Below, piece by piece: positions 22,929 through 34,400 of a stretch of DNA of 64,000 bases. Source of the DNA: Strigamia acuminata (Eukaryota; Arthropoda; Chilopoda; Geophilomorpha; Linotaeniidae); assembly GCA_949358305.1 (NCBI GenBank), contig OX442320.1, forward strand, positions 2,806,259-2,870,258. The letters run 5' to 3'. Position numbers and translations under genes: made by a program. Positions within the stretch are counted from its first letter, which is position 1. The number at the start of each line of letters is the position of its first letter. The notes beneath the pieces were generated by a model. The model searched no databases, was not told the DNA's origin, and saw nothing but the letters and a program-made list of their open reading frames with translations.

Positions 22929-24794
22929 TTACTTTTCGCCTCGCGGAACGCGGGGTCGCAGGTTGTACTTTGACTTTCTCGAAGCACAATCCAGTTTGTT
23001 TAGATTGTCATCTGAATCGTCTTGAGTGTCAGATGAGTTTTCTTTATTTTTTATTGAAGTTTCATCTTCTAAAAATATTTCTTTTTCTAGATTTTCATCG
23101 AGAGAAACATTTTCAAGTCGTTTATCGATTTGAGCGACTTCGTCATTTTTTGGTTTCGATATTTCAATCGATTTCGATTCCGTGTCAATAGGAATTTTGG
23201 ACAATTCTGAGTCATCCAAAGTATTTACGATGTTTTTCGTTTTTTGACCTACTTCTTCCCCTTCCAACCAAATTTCTTGGTTGAACTTAGGAAAATACGG
23301 CTGTAATTCGGTGCCGTGGACTGCTGGATAATTTTTATTATCGGCTAGTCGACGAAGTTGAAAGGCGCCACCTTGCAATCTTTTTACAATTACGTATGGC
23401 CCTGTTCTTTTCGGAGAAATACCGGCAGAAATTCCTTTTGCGGCATTTGAGAGAATATGTGACTCTCTCCAGACTAAATCATTTTGTCTGAAATTATCGA
23501 ATTTTTTGTCTGATTTTTCGGCATCGACTCGACGCCTTAAATCCAAAACATGAGACATCATATGTTGATACGTCTCCGCGATAATTGCTTCTAATTTCTG
23601 CACATACAAGTGCGGATTTTTTGGGTCAATAACCAAAATTCCGTCGGGAATCCTTGGATCCCACGGAATACGTAATTCTCGGAAAAAATTCAAGAAAGCA
23701 GGAGAATAATCTCTGCCTCTTGTTACAGTCATTCTAAGGCTGAATGCAAATTCGCGTAGATATTCGTCCCATTGGTCGTGAATATCTAAATATATCGAAA
23801 CCATGTATTTAATATCCCTATTTGTTCTTTCCACAGGGTTTGCCTGCGGATGGTATATTGATGTCGTTTTTGGTGACATCCCGAATTTTTTGCAAAATTC
23901 TTTATAGACCAATGATCGAAATTGTGGCCCATTATCACTTATAATTTGTCTTGGAAAACCAAAAGTTATTGATAAGTGATATATGCAATTAGCAACTTTA
24001 ATCGCTGTTGGATTGCACATCGGAAATAATTCCGGCCAATGTGTTGCTATATCAAGCACTACACAAATATGCGTATTATTCTTTCTAGTCCGTGGCTTTG
24101 GACCAGATAAGTCAACGCTGAGGCAGTCAAAAGGTCCGTAAGGTCCCATTTGAGCAGCCTCCATTTCTGTCTTCGATCTTGGTTTACAAGCCTGGCATCC
24201 TTGGCAATGTTGGATAAAGCGAGTTATGTCGCGTTTCATGCCTTTCCAGGTGTACACTCTTCGAGTTCGGTACATAGTTCGTGCTATACCTGGGTGACCA
24301 GATAAGGGATGTCCGTTCATCAACCAAATGATTTTATAAATCAATTTTTTGGGTACTACAACTTTGAGCGCCCTACCATCCTCTCCTAATTCATCTGTAG
24401 AGGTAGGATGATAATGAAGTAACATATCGTCTTCAATAAGGTAAGTACTTGCTACTCTTTTGAAATGATTTTTGTTTGGAGCATTGTACAGATATTCTGG
24501 GTATATTTTATTTACAATAAAATTACGAATTATTTGGCAGAATTTATCTTGTTTTTGTGCCTCAATAATGTCGTTCCTCGTTGGAGGATCGCAGTCCAAT
24601 TGCTTAGCAATTTTGGCTGCAAATGCTTTGATTAAAACATTATTTGTCGGCAACTCGAATTGTTTAGCCATCATAGCTCTTAACTCGATATCAGGTGTCC
24701 CTGATGGATCATGGATTTTGTGACAAAAAGCGACAATATTATTGTCCTCTTCATGCACTATGATCGATTTGGGTAACTCGTTCAGTTTTCCCAT
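22929..24794 (-). CDS. Integrase region of the second Ty3/gypsy element (621 aa)
   Basis: Contains an HHCC zinc finger (GHPLSGHPG ... CQGCQAC), the integrase core with catalytic Asp in SVDLSGP, Asp in IISDNGPQF and Glu in NPVERTNRD, and a C-terminal GPY-type module (KRTGPYVIVKRL), then a charged tail. Integrase inserts the cDNA into chromosomes. The frame overlaps the end of the protease-RT frame by 44 bases in a different phase. Its first ATG is probably not a natural start. No RNase H motifs (DAS, DALSR) occur in this frame or the preceding one, although they should lie between RT and integrase. An internal deletion with frameshift is the simplest explanation, so this copy is probably not autonomous. 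Confidence 0.85.
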   Translation of the reverse strand: MGKLNELPKSIIVHEEDNNIVAFCHKIHDPSGTPDIELRAMMAKQFELPTNNVLIKAFAAKIAKQLDCDPPTRNDIIEAQKQDKFCQIIRNFIVNKIYPEYLYNAPNKNHFKRVASTYLIEDDMLLHYHPTSTDELGEDGRALKVVVPKKLIYKIIWLMNGHPLSGHPGIARTMYRTRRVYTWKGMKRDITRFIQHCQGCQACKPRSKTEMEAAQMGPYGPFDCLSVDLSGPKPRTRKNNTHICVVLDIATHWPELFPMCNPTAIKVANCIYHLSITFGFPRQIISDNGPQFRSLVYKEFCKKFGMSPKTTSIYHPQANPVERTNRDIKYMVSIYLDIHDQWDEYLREFAFSLRMTVTRGRDYSPAFLNFFRELRIPWDPRIPDGILVIDPKNPHLYVQKLEAIIAETYQHMMSHVLDLRRRVDAEKSDKKFDNFRQNDLVWRESHILSNAAKGISAGISPKRTGPYVIVKRLQGGAFQLRRLADNKNYPAVHGTELQPYFPKFNQEIWLEGEEVGQKTKNIVNTLDDSELSKIPIDTESKSIEISKPKNDEVAQIDKRLENVSLDENLEKEIFLEDETSIKNKENSSDTQDDSDDNLNKLDCASRKSKYNLRPRVPRGEK

Positions 24795-26606
24795 TTTTCA
24801 AGAGTGGCCGTAGTGGTTCTGCCACCGTAGCCAAATTCTTGATTAGGCGATGGAAGAAATTTACCATGCCTAGAAATCTCTGCAGCTCCTTCAAATTTGT
24901 AGGAGCGGGAAATTCAGTGATGGCGGCGACTTTTTTAGGGTCGACGCTGAGTCCATTGACTCCTACTTTGTATCCCAGGAAAATTAATTCCTTTCTACAC
25001 AAATGAGTTTTTCCAGGGTGGGCATGCAAGTTTGCTTCTTGCAGCTTGGCAAAAACTATATCCAAATGTTTGACGTGTTCTTCGAACGATTTGGATACGA
25101 CGATTATATCGTCCAGGTAAGCCCAGGCGAACTTACGGTAAGCATCACCTAAAACCTTTTCCATCAATTCTTGGAAAGTAGTAGGCGCGTTAACAAGTCC
25201 GAAAGGCATTACTTTAAACATAAGCCTTCCCATTGGACTCCAGAAAGCCGTTTTGACTTTGTCTTCTTCACGAAGCTCTATCTGCCAATATCCCTTGGTC
25301 AGATCTATCGTACTAACCCACTCGAATTCACCGATTTCTCGCATGATTTCCTCAATAGTTGGCATTTGAGGGGGGTTGTACTTAGTATGTGTATTGATTG
25401 GTCGAAAATCGATACACAGACGCGGGTCATTGCCTGGTCGCATGACTAAGACAGGCCGCATCCCGTAATCGCCTTCAGCTTTGACGACTATATCTTTGTC
25501 AATCATATCTTGACAAAGCTGTCTGATAATTTCCCTTTTTTGAGGGTTTATGCTCTTGAAGGGGACGCGGATGGGTTTGTCCGTGTCTAACTCAATCTTG
25601 TGTTGAACTAAGTGAGTTTTGCCTGGTTCTTTAGAAATGATCTTTTTATGTTTGATCAACATTTTTTCTAATAATTTAGATTGCTCCAAATTTAAGTTAG
25701 CTTCTTCCACTAACTTCTGGATGAAATTTTCTTCATCAATTTTAGTTTGAGTTACGCTTGCAGCATAAGCTTTTGCGAAAGTCACAAATGAGGAATCAGG
25801 TTCCTCTAATTTTTCCATATATCGGTCTAGCAACGCTTGCGGAATGTAGGGTAAATCTGCATCCACAGGTTGCAAGAAATTCCACGACATCGTCTGTGGA
25901 TTAGGTTGGATTCCTAATTTATTCATGAAATCGCAACCCAAAAGTACCATTGGATACTTATTTGGTATGACAATGAACGGATGACGCAATGTGTCATGAG
26001 TCCACCGAAATGAAAGATGGATCGTTCCATCTGGAGTGACTTCTTCACTTGCTGTCGTAACTCGAACTCCAGGTCCGATAGGTCGCATGTACTTTTCAAG
26101 ACCTAATTGATTGATAACGGAAGTCGCAAGGAAGCTCTTATTTGCTCCCGAGTCTAACATTCCAGTTATAACTCCTTTCAACGTTTCTAATTTTAACGTT
26201 GGGAGATCTTGGCTGTTGGGAATACCAGCCACTTTGCACTCAAACTTGCGCAATTTAGAAGGCATTGCAATTGGAGGTTCCAATGGCAACTCATCTAATA
26301 ACTCATTGGTTTCAAGAGTTGTAGCTGCAAATAACTTAATGCATTCCTCAATTCCAGGTGTTTCTGGAACTGAGCTTGGTCTATCGTCTTTACTTTCGAC
26401 TTCTGTCTGAAGATTGGAATTATCTTTTGCCAGATTTTCGCTGACAATCCCTTTTTCTTGGGATTCTTTATTTTTTACATCTTCTGGAAGAATTACTTCA
26501 TCCAGAATAGTTTCAACTTTTTCCAATAATTTCAGAACTTCATTTTCCGATTCCGATTTCGGAGGGGACGCAGGATCCACTAGACCTGATGGATCTGCGT
26601 CTATAA
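24751..26606 (-). CDS. Protease and reverse transcriptase of the second Ty3/gypsy element
   Basis: This frame is entered by a -1 frameshift from gag. Motifs in order: acidic linker, aspartic protease with GMLDSGANKSF, then reverse transcriptase with the fingers/palm motifs CIDFRPIN, TIDLTKGYW, MPFGLVNAP and the catalytic YLDDIIVVS, followed by the thumb (FLGMVNFFHRL). It ends at LLKNGK and a short out-of-phase tail, exactly where RNase H should begin. The visible frame runs from the frameshift site to 24751. RT copies element RNA to cDNA inside particles. The enzyme core looks intact; the missing RNase H suggests dependence on another copy. Confidence 0.88.
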
Positions 26607-26613
26607 GTTTTTT
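26567..26613 (-). promoter_or_regulatory. Programmed -1 frameshift signal at the gag-pol junction
   Basis: On the minus strand the gag frame reads GCA AAA AAC TTA TAG. The slippery heptamer A AAA AAC is at 26607-26613 in the correct phase, followed by a 5-nt spacer (26602-26606) and a stem-loop. The 5' arm GACGCAGATCCA (26590-26601) pairs with TGGATCCTGCGTC (26567-26579) with one bulged base across a 10-nt loop. Slipping back one base reads directly into the protease-RT frame (LIDADPSGLVDPASPP). Heptamer, spacer and stem are the three classical elements of retroviral -1 frameshifting. Confidence 0.85.
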
Positions 26614-27180
26614 GCAAATAAATCCATCAAAACTTTTACTGCTTTTTCAAACTCAGCTGATGTTACTGGTTTGTCTTTCTTTGTAGCAGTGGGGCAATCT
26701 CTTTGCCAATGTCCCAACTTTTTACATAAGTTGCAGGGATCGGTAGAAGGTGACTTCTTTTTCGTACCTGCTGGTGAAGCAGAACGAGAACGAGTGTCTG
26801 AGCGACGCTCGGGTGATGCTGCAGGTGATTTTGAATTTCTTTCTTTATTCACCTTGTCAGTATTGAATGAAACTGTTTTAGGCTTCATTCTTGGCTTCCA
26901 TTTGCCAGCAACTGAATTATTTTTGGCTAATAAGGCAGCTGTTTTGGCCAATAAAGCCAATGTCTCATCTTCTCCTTCTCCCTCTTCTTCAGCTTTTTCA
27001 GCGTCAGAGGTTGGACTTTCAGTTCCTGCTACGTTTGCACGTAACTTCGGAACGGAATGAGGATTGTTTACCTCTTTTTTAGAAGAATCTTTTTTCGACT
27101 TCTTCTCTTCCATTTCATCTAGTATATCTTCATAACTAGGGGGAAGCATCAATTGCAAACCATTGGCCGGAATTATTTCC
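26601..27180 (-). pseudogene. Gag C-terminus of the second Ty3/gypsy element, 5'-truncated
   Basis: Only the C-terminal part of Gag is present: Lys/Glu-rich stretch, Ser/Arg-rich stretch, then one zinc knuckle CNLCKKLGHWQRDC and the end at the frameshift site. Zinc knuckles bind element RNA for packaging. The frame is cut at the palindrome junction near 27160, where sequence turns into the inverted integrase copy. Capsid domain, leader, primer-binding site and 5' LTR are missing, so this copy cannot start its own cycle. Confidence 0.8.
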
Positions 27181-28273
27181 GATGTGCAATCCAACAGCGA
27201 TTAAAGTTGCTAATTGCATATATCACTTATCAATAACTTTTGGTTTTCCAAGACAAATTATAAGTGATAATGGGCCACAATTTCGATCATTGGTCTATAA
27301 AGAATTTTGCAAAAAATTCGGGATGTCACCAAAAACGACATCAATATACCATCCGCAGGCAAACCCTGTGGAAAGAACAAATAGGGATATTAAATACATG
27401 GTTTCGATTTATTTAGATATTCACGACCAATGGGACGAATATCTACGCGAATTTGCATTCAGTCTTAGAACGACTGTAACAAGAGGCAGAGATTATTCTC
27501 CTGCTTTCTTGAATTTTTTCCGAGAATTACGTATTCCGTGGGATCCAAGGATTCCCGACGGAATTTTGGTTATTGACCCAAAAAATCCGCACTTGTATGT
27601 GCAGAAATTAGAAGCAATTATCGCGGAGACGTATCAACATATGATGTCTCATGTTTTGGATTTAAGGCGTCGAGTCGATGCCGAAAAATCAGACAAAAAA
27701 TTCGATAATTTCAGATAAAATGATTTAGTCTGGAGAGAGTCACATATTCTCTCAAATGCCGCAAAAGGAATTTCTGCCGGTATTTCTCCGAAAAGAACAG
27801 GGCCATACGTAATTGTAAAAAGATTGCAAGGTGGCGCCTTTCAACTTCGTCGACTAGCCGATAATAAAAATTATCCAGCAGTCCACGGCACCGAATTACA
27901 GCCGTATTTTCCTAAGTTCAACCAAGAAATTTGGTTGGAAGGGGAAGAAGTAGGTCAAAAAACGAAAAACATCGTAAATACTTTGGATGACTCAGAATTG
28001 TCCAAAATTCCTAATGACACGGAATCAAAATCGATTGAAATATCGAAACCAAAAAATGACGAAGTCGCTCAAATCGATAAACGACTTGAAAATGTTTCTC
28101 TCGATGAAAATCTAGAAAAAGAAATATTTTTAGAAGATGAAACTTCAATAAAAAATAAAGAAAACTCATCTGACACTCAAGACGATTCAGATGACAATCT
28201 AAACAAACTGGATTGTGCTTCGAGAAAGTCAAAGTACAACCTGCAACCCCGCGTTCCGCGAGGCGAAAAGTAA
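27160..28273 (+). pseudogene. Integrase C-terminal part, right copy, with in-frame stop
   Basis: Inverted second copy of the integrase gene, beginning near WPELFPMCNPTA and running to the normal C-terminus. The TGTAACAAGAGG region and flanks match the left copy with few changes. At 27716-27718 TAA replaces CAA after KFDNFR, so the frame is broken. It lacks the zinc finger and the first catalytic Asp. It is non-functional as it stands. Confidence 0.85.
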
Positions 28274-30994
28274 CTTTCCTTTCACCTTTTGAAAGTATCC
28301 CAAAAGGATCATGAGAGCAAACTCGTGACGTCATCAATAGTCCGCTATTCGATGACAAACGTCTATAAGTCGTTATAAGGAATGACGTCATACAGCGTCC
28401 TTAAAACAAGTTCGTTTCCCCAATCAACGAACTTAGCCACTTTTTCAAAGTAACTTGAAGTGGATGCATCGGATAGTATATCGAACCACAGTTTTCAGCG
28501 ATTCCTCAAACTGTAAGTAATTTTTCTCAATGAAAAATTAATTTATTGACATTAAATTGCAATAATATTTCTTTCAAGACGAAAGAATTCCCGAATTATC
28601 GAGGAAGCGTAAGCGCGAAATGGCAGACGAAGCCGTCAATCTTCATCCAGATGATGAAATGCCAATGGACGAGGCAAACGGAGCCGTCCAGTTAACGCTC
28701 CAACAACGGGTAATTTATTAAAAATATTTTTACCAAGTGTTTCAGTCACGAAATTTGAGTAAAGTCAAGTTTTGTGACATCAAACACAAGCCGCTCCAAG
28801 TTAAAAATGGCGGCTATAAAAGTCACGTGCTTCAAGCATGTGCGAAGGGAGTTGCCATAGCAACCAACATCCCTTAGTGGTTCACCGCCACAAGCTTCGA
28901 GCTTAAATAATTGCAAACAAGAAATTGTTTGCTAATTATTAAATAAATTAATCCATTTTATTTATTTTTTCCTCTAGATTGAGCGAGATCGGGAAACGCC
29001 TCACGCACTCCCGGATCACGTTCCGACTCAGCATCTGCTGATATTTCGGGCGGCGCTGCCCGAAAAGATCCAAAGACTCAAGACGGATCATAATACGTGG
29101 TGGAAGTTGCGCCATGAATTTTCGGGGGCCGCCCTTCAAGGATTCGGAGCCAAGGGCCGGTTCATCGACCGTCTTCGCGTCCCAGGTGTCGACGAAGTCC
29201 CCTGGACCATGGAAGACAGCGCGCCAGGACAAGTCGCTTCAGACTTGCTGCACAACCAGTGGCCAGTGACGCCGCGAGAGCGTTACGATCGCCGAAAGGT
29301 GGTCAAGGGCGGCCGCATTAATTACGGCGCCCTTACCCAATTGAGGAAGAACCTCAAAACGACCCAGAAGGAGGTCGTGCAACGGTACCGAAAGTCCGTT
29401 CGTGACGGGAAGCCGCAATTTCCCGCCACACAAACCGAGCTCCATCAATTGGCGCTCGCCGGGTGCTTCAACGATTTTCCGGGGTTTTTCCCGTCAAAAG
29501 CACTCCGAGCTGCCGCTGCGCAGCTCTTAGTCGATGAAAATCGACAGCTGACTCGACAACTCGAGGCAGATGAGCAAGCGCGTCTCGCTCTTCCGTTTTA
29601 CCCGGCGGACGAAATTCCGGCTCCAACGCCGATCGTTTCTGCGCCGCAAGACGAAGATTTGAGAGTGGGACGTCTCCCTCCAGCTGGATCAAGCACTGGA
29701 CCACAGCGACGAGAATCCAGCCGCGATCGCGAGGAGCGACAGAGGCGATCACGCCCATTCACCACGGACGCGCCTCCAAATCGTCCACCGTCGCGAAGAG
29801 GTCGAACTCCGGAGTCATTGTTCTCCTCGTCCTCCCAGAGCGTGGAATCCGACACGACTGTCAAGTCCGCGCGCAGTGGCAGAACGGCGTCCACTTACAG
29901 AATGGACAACCTCGCCATTCCATACGCGATGCGTCGTGTTGTCGGGGATATCTCTCCCGACTTTAGCGTGCCTGTGCCAGGACACGCTAGCCGCTTGCCG
30001 GAGCATGGATATGTTGCCCGCTTGCCTGCCGGAGTTAGTAACCTACAGCTCCGGCCGTTTTTTAACGAGTCTTTCGGACCCCAGTGGACCTGCTACGAGC
30101 AGCAGCCCATTAGAGCGCAGCAAGAAGTGCTCAAGAAGCTGGACGCCTACCAAAGCGCCCAGCTAGCCGAATCGCAGAAGGATTGGCAGAGACTAGCTGA
30201 AAGGCTAGAACTCTCCGACATCAAAACGATTGATGATCCCCGTTTGATAGATTTTCAGCGTCAGCTGATTCCGGGGATGACCAGGGTGTTGTACCCTGGT
30301 GTTCTTCCTTCGCCAGGACAGGCGTTGGCGGCCATTACCTACCTGTGGACCGCCCCGATGGGCCTGTCGGAGGAAAAAGTCGAGCTGTGGTACCACGTCA
30401 GGCTCGACCCGCCCACGATCTTGGCAGAGCTGACTAAGCAAGTCGTAGCAAACGGCGAGACCGAAGAAGAGGCCGCCGTTCGGTTGAGGACCGAGTGGTC
30501 ATTTGCGAAGGCCACAGCGCAGCAGGCTCGAAGCGTTCCGCCTCCCGCTACCTGCGCTACAGCGGCCGCATCATTAGCTGCTTCCCAGTCGGCTCAAGAA
30601 GCGCCTGGATGTTCGTTTTGGACGGAGAACCGAAGAAGTTCTCAAACTCCATCCGGAGTTCAAGCGGTGACGATGCCCCGCATGCTCCCAGGCGCTGGTC
30701 GAGCCCAAGGACGAGGGAATTTGCCCTCGCCAACCTCCGCACCCGCGTTGGTTTTTGCTGGCTCGCCGAGCCAGTTCGACGACGTCGGGGCTAAAGACTC
30801 ACGTCCGCCGCCTCCGCCGCCGCCAGTCAAGCCAATAAAGAAGGAATCGGCCTTCAAAACGTTGATGCGGTTGTACCCGCATTTTTACTTAACGCCGGAC
30901 ACACGGACGGTGTTAAGTAACGACAGTAAACTCTCGAGACGAGTGTTTATGTGGCTCGAGAACCACATCCGGGTATTGAGCCCACCGTCGGTTC

Positions 30995-31464
30995 TGTAGG
31001 CCATTAAATCAATAAAGTGAGTCCAATCCTGATTTTAGTCTTTTGCATTACTAGCACAAATTGTGCCGCCATCTTTATTGCAGTGGAAAAACATAACATG
31101 TGGTTTGAGGTTATTTGACCTCACAAACTATAGGGAGAACAAATCAATACTTCATTTAGTTGATTTGTCCTGTACACTATTAAAATATAAACACAACTTA
31201 GGACAGAACAAATTCCTATAATGCACAATGCTCATTTGAGCAGACGACGATTAAATAAGTCATTATATGGAGGGAAATCAGTTGTGGTACATACACACGC
31301 AATTTATAAAAACAATAGCAACTGATTTACAATTCCGGGACATGATACAATGAAATACTAATCGCGTAACAATCGCGCTAATTCGGAAACGCACGAACTA
31401 ATCTCTCCATCGTAAATCGGAACTGACTGTGACAACACTTGTCCCTAAACTTTACATATCAATA
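30995..31464 (-). repeat. 3' LTR of the copia element
   Basis: 470 bp. On the element strand it begins TATTG directly after the purine tract agaggggg and ends CCTACA next to the target duplication. Confidence 0.92.
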
Positions 31465-31472
31465 CCCCCTCT
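31465..31472 (-). promoter_or_regulatory. Polypurine tract of the copia element
   Basis: agaggggg on the minus strand, between the end of the pol frame (31484) and the 3' LTR. It fixes the LTR start independently of the target duplication. Confidence 0.75.
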
Positions 31473-31483
31473 GGACAACTTTG

Positions 31484-34400
31484 TCACAGATCAAAGATGT
31501 GCTCACATAGTTCGGTCAAACGTGGTCGGGCTAACCACTTGGTTAACAAATCGGCCACGTTCAGTTTTCCAGGAACGTGTCGTATGTCGAAGACTTTGCT
31601 CTCATACAAATCGCGTAAATAATGGAAGCGAACCTCGATGTGTTTGTTCGCTTTATTTTCTACGCGGTTCTTACTATATTGTATTGCCGCTGTGCTATCA
31701 GCTAAGACACAGGGCTGCAAATTCCCAAAGTAGTCGAACATCACCGACATGTTGAAAAGCCTCTTAAGCCATATCAGTTCCCTGACGCCATCAACAATGG
31801 CCACAAATTCCGACTCCATCACGGATAACGTGGTCATCTTCTGCTTTCTACACGACCACGAAACCGGAACACCGCCCAGGAAAACTACATGACCTCCGAA
31901 ACTCCTTCGTTGGTCTACATCAGTAGCGTATGACGCATCGGTAAATACCGTCAGCAAAGCGCTTTTGCATCTCGAGAGATCAATACAATAATCCTCAGTG
32001 TTCTTCAAGTACCTGAGTACTTGCAATAACATATTAATATGTCTCTGAGAATGTCGCTCGTTGTATTGGGAGAGCACAATAGTGGAAAATAGTATGTCTG
32101 GTCTGGTTCGCGACGCCAAAAACAGAAGACTACCAACCAGCGATCTGTAGGGGAACACGGTGTCAATTTGTTCGTCCTTCTTCACCCCCATTATCATAGT
32201 ACCTACCGCCCCAGGTAAATGAACTTTATGCGACCCATCGATTTTGAAATGAGCACACAATCTCTCGATATACTTGCGCTGATGGATTAAGATCTTACCA
32301 TTCACACGCGTAAATTCTATGCCTAGCAAAAGGGTCACCGGCCCAAGGTTTACCATTTGGAAATGATCTGTTATCCAGGACAGGACATCTTTTTCGATCT
32401 TCTCGTTGCGTGAAAAGATGACTAAGTCATCGACATAGACGACTAACACTACATCTCTGTCCATACAATAAACGCAGTTAAAACCAGGGACCGGTTTAAA
32501 TCCTATGTGCAACAGTCTGTCGTGCAACCTTTCGAACCACATACGGCCCGACTGGTGCAGGCCGTATAAAGCTTTATAAAGCTTCCAACACTTTCCAACA
32601 TTCTGCTGCGTTTGGAACCCCTTTGGAATGCTCATATATTGGACCTCGTCCAAGTCTCCATAGAGATATGCAGATTTTATATCCGCATGTGTGTCTCTCC
32701 AGTTCATGAGGACAACCAACATGCAAAATAACACCAAGATAACAACAAAATTCACCACAGGTGAAAACACCTCGGTGAAATCTATACCCGGTCGCTGTTT
32801 GAAACCTTGGGCGACCAGTCTCGCTCGATGACGTCTTATAACCCCGGTATTATCTCTCTTGATCTTATAGATCCATTTGCTGCCTAGCAATTGTTGGTCT
32901 TTCTCACAATCAACTTCCTCGTAGACTTTCCTTTCGTTAAATATGTCAATTTCCTCTTGCATTGCGTCAACCCATTCTGTCTTTCGTTCGCCTTTAATTG
33001 CCTCCTCGTAGGTGTTGGGCTCAAGCGCACAACAACCAGCAAATGGGTTCGGAAGATCTTCATTTTGAGTTTTCCCCGAAAAATCAAACAGATTCGCCTC
33101 AAACTCGTATCCGTTTGCTTGACACCAATGCAATGCCTCAATTCTGCTGCGGAGCCTTTTCTTGTCTGGCGCTACATAATGCGCATAGGTCGTCCCAGCA
33201 TCTCTTCCCGTTTGTCTAACATATGGTCTCACATCCCAGTCATTCATGTTCAATTTCAATAAAGGAACACCCCCAATTGTTACATCCCCTTGACCCCCTC
33301 TAACATTAGGAGAAGCCAACAATGCTTCCTGAAAAACCTCTTCATCATCACTGGTTTCGTCAGTTGGTTCTCCAGTAAATTCGATTAACCGTGGTTTTTG
33401 AAAAACCGTGTGTTTTGGGGTCTGGGGTAATGGCAGTTTCGTGACTGGCAATGCTGTTGATATAATGGGCACCGTTGGAGCAGGTAATCCGGCACCTGGA
33501 ACAGGGGGAACTTGAACCGGGGGAACCAGACCCGGTGAAGGTTGGCTTGGTGTAGGAACAGGAACATGAACCGGTGCCAATCTCACTGGAGTTGGTGTTT
33601 CATCGTCCGATTCAAGTCCCAAGTCACTCACATTAAAGTATTCAAAACTCTGTGACTGTTCCTTTCCTCTCCCATTAATGTTATTCCCCTTTTCATACCA
33701 GTATTCATTCTCATTAACGGTAACATGTTTCGACCCAAAAATCTTGTTACGCGATGGGTCCCAGATGCGATATCCCTTTGTGTCAGTACAATAACCTACA
33801 AGGGCTCCAACCCAAGCTCTTGGCTCTAATTTGCTATGTCGTTGTTGGGCAGGGATATGTGTATAACACTTTGACCCAATGCATCTTAGATGCCTAACTG
33901 AAGCCCTTTTATTATAAAATACATTATAGGGGGAACGATTGTTCAATTTCGGATGTGGGTATAAGTTTTTAATATAAACAAGAGTTACCGCTAACTCTCC
34001 CCACAACCTCTTGGGAAGACCCGTTTCGATTAACATTGCTCTCACCCCCTCTAAGATTAGGCGGTTGGCCCGCTCGGCCACAGAATTCATTTCGGGCGAA
34101 TATGCATTCGTCCGCTCGCATTTAATTCCTTCTTGTTGAGCATAGTCTTCCCATTCCTTAGATATAAATTCACCCCCCCTGTCAGTTCGTACCGCTTTGA
34201 CCTTTTTAGATGTAGAGCGTTCGATCTCTTTTTGCCAAATCTTAAAAATCCCTAATACATCACTTTTCTTCTTCATGATGTATATCCACATAAAGCGTGA
34301 AAAATCGTCCACTATAAGTAGGAAATAATTCCCACCCCCAAGGGTTTTAGTTTGGCTTGCTCCCCAGACGTCCATATGAACAAGGTCTAATATGCCTTTG

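Noticed and set aside
30995-31464. LTR boundaries at TGATATG to give a standard TG start
   Set aside because: The empty site in the left arm and the purine tract both place the three extra bases (TAT) inside the LTR.
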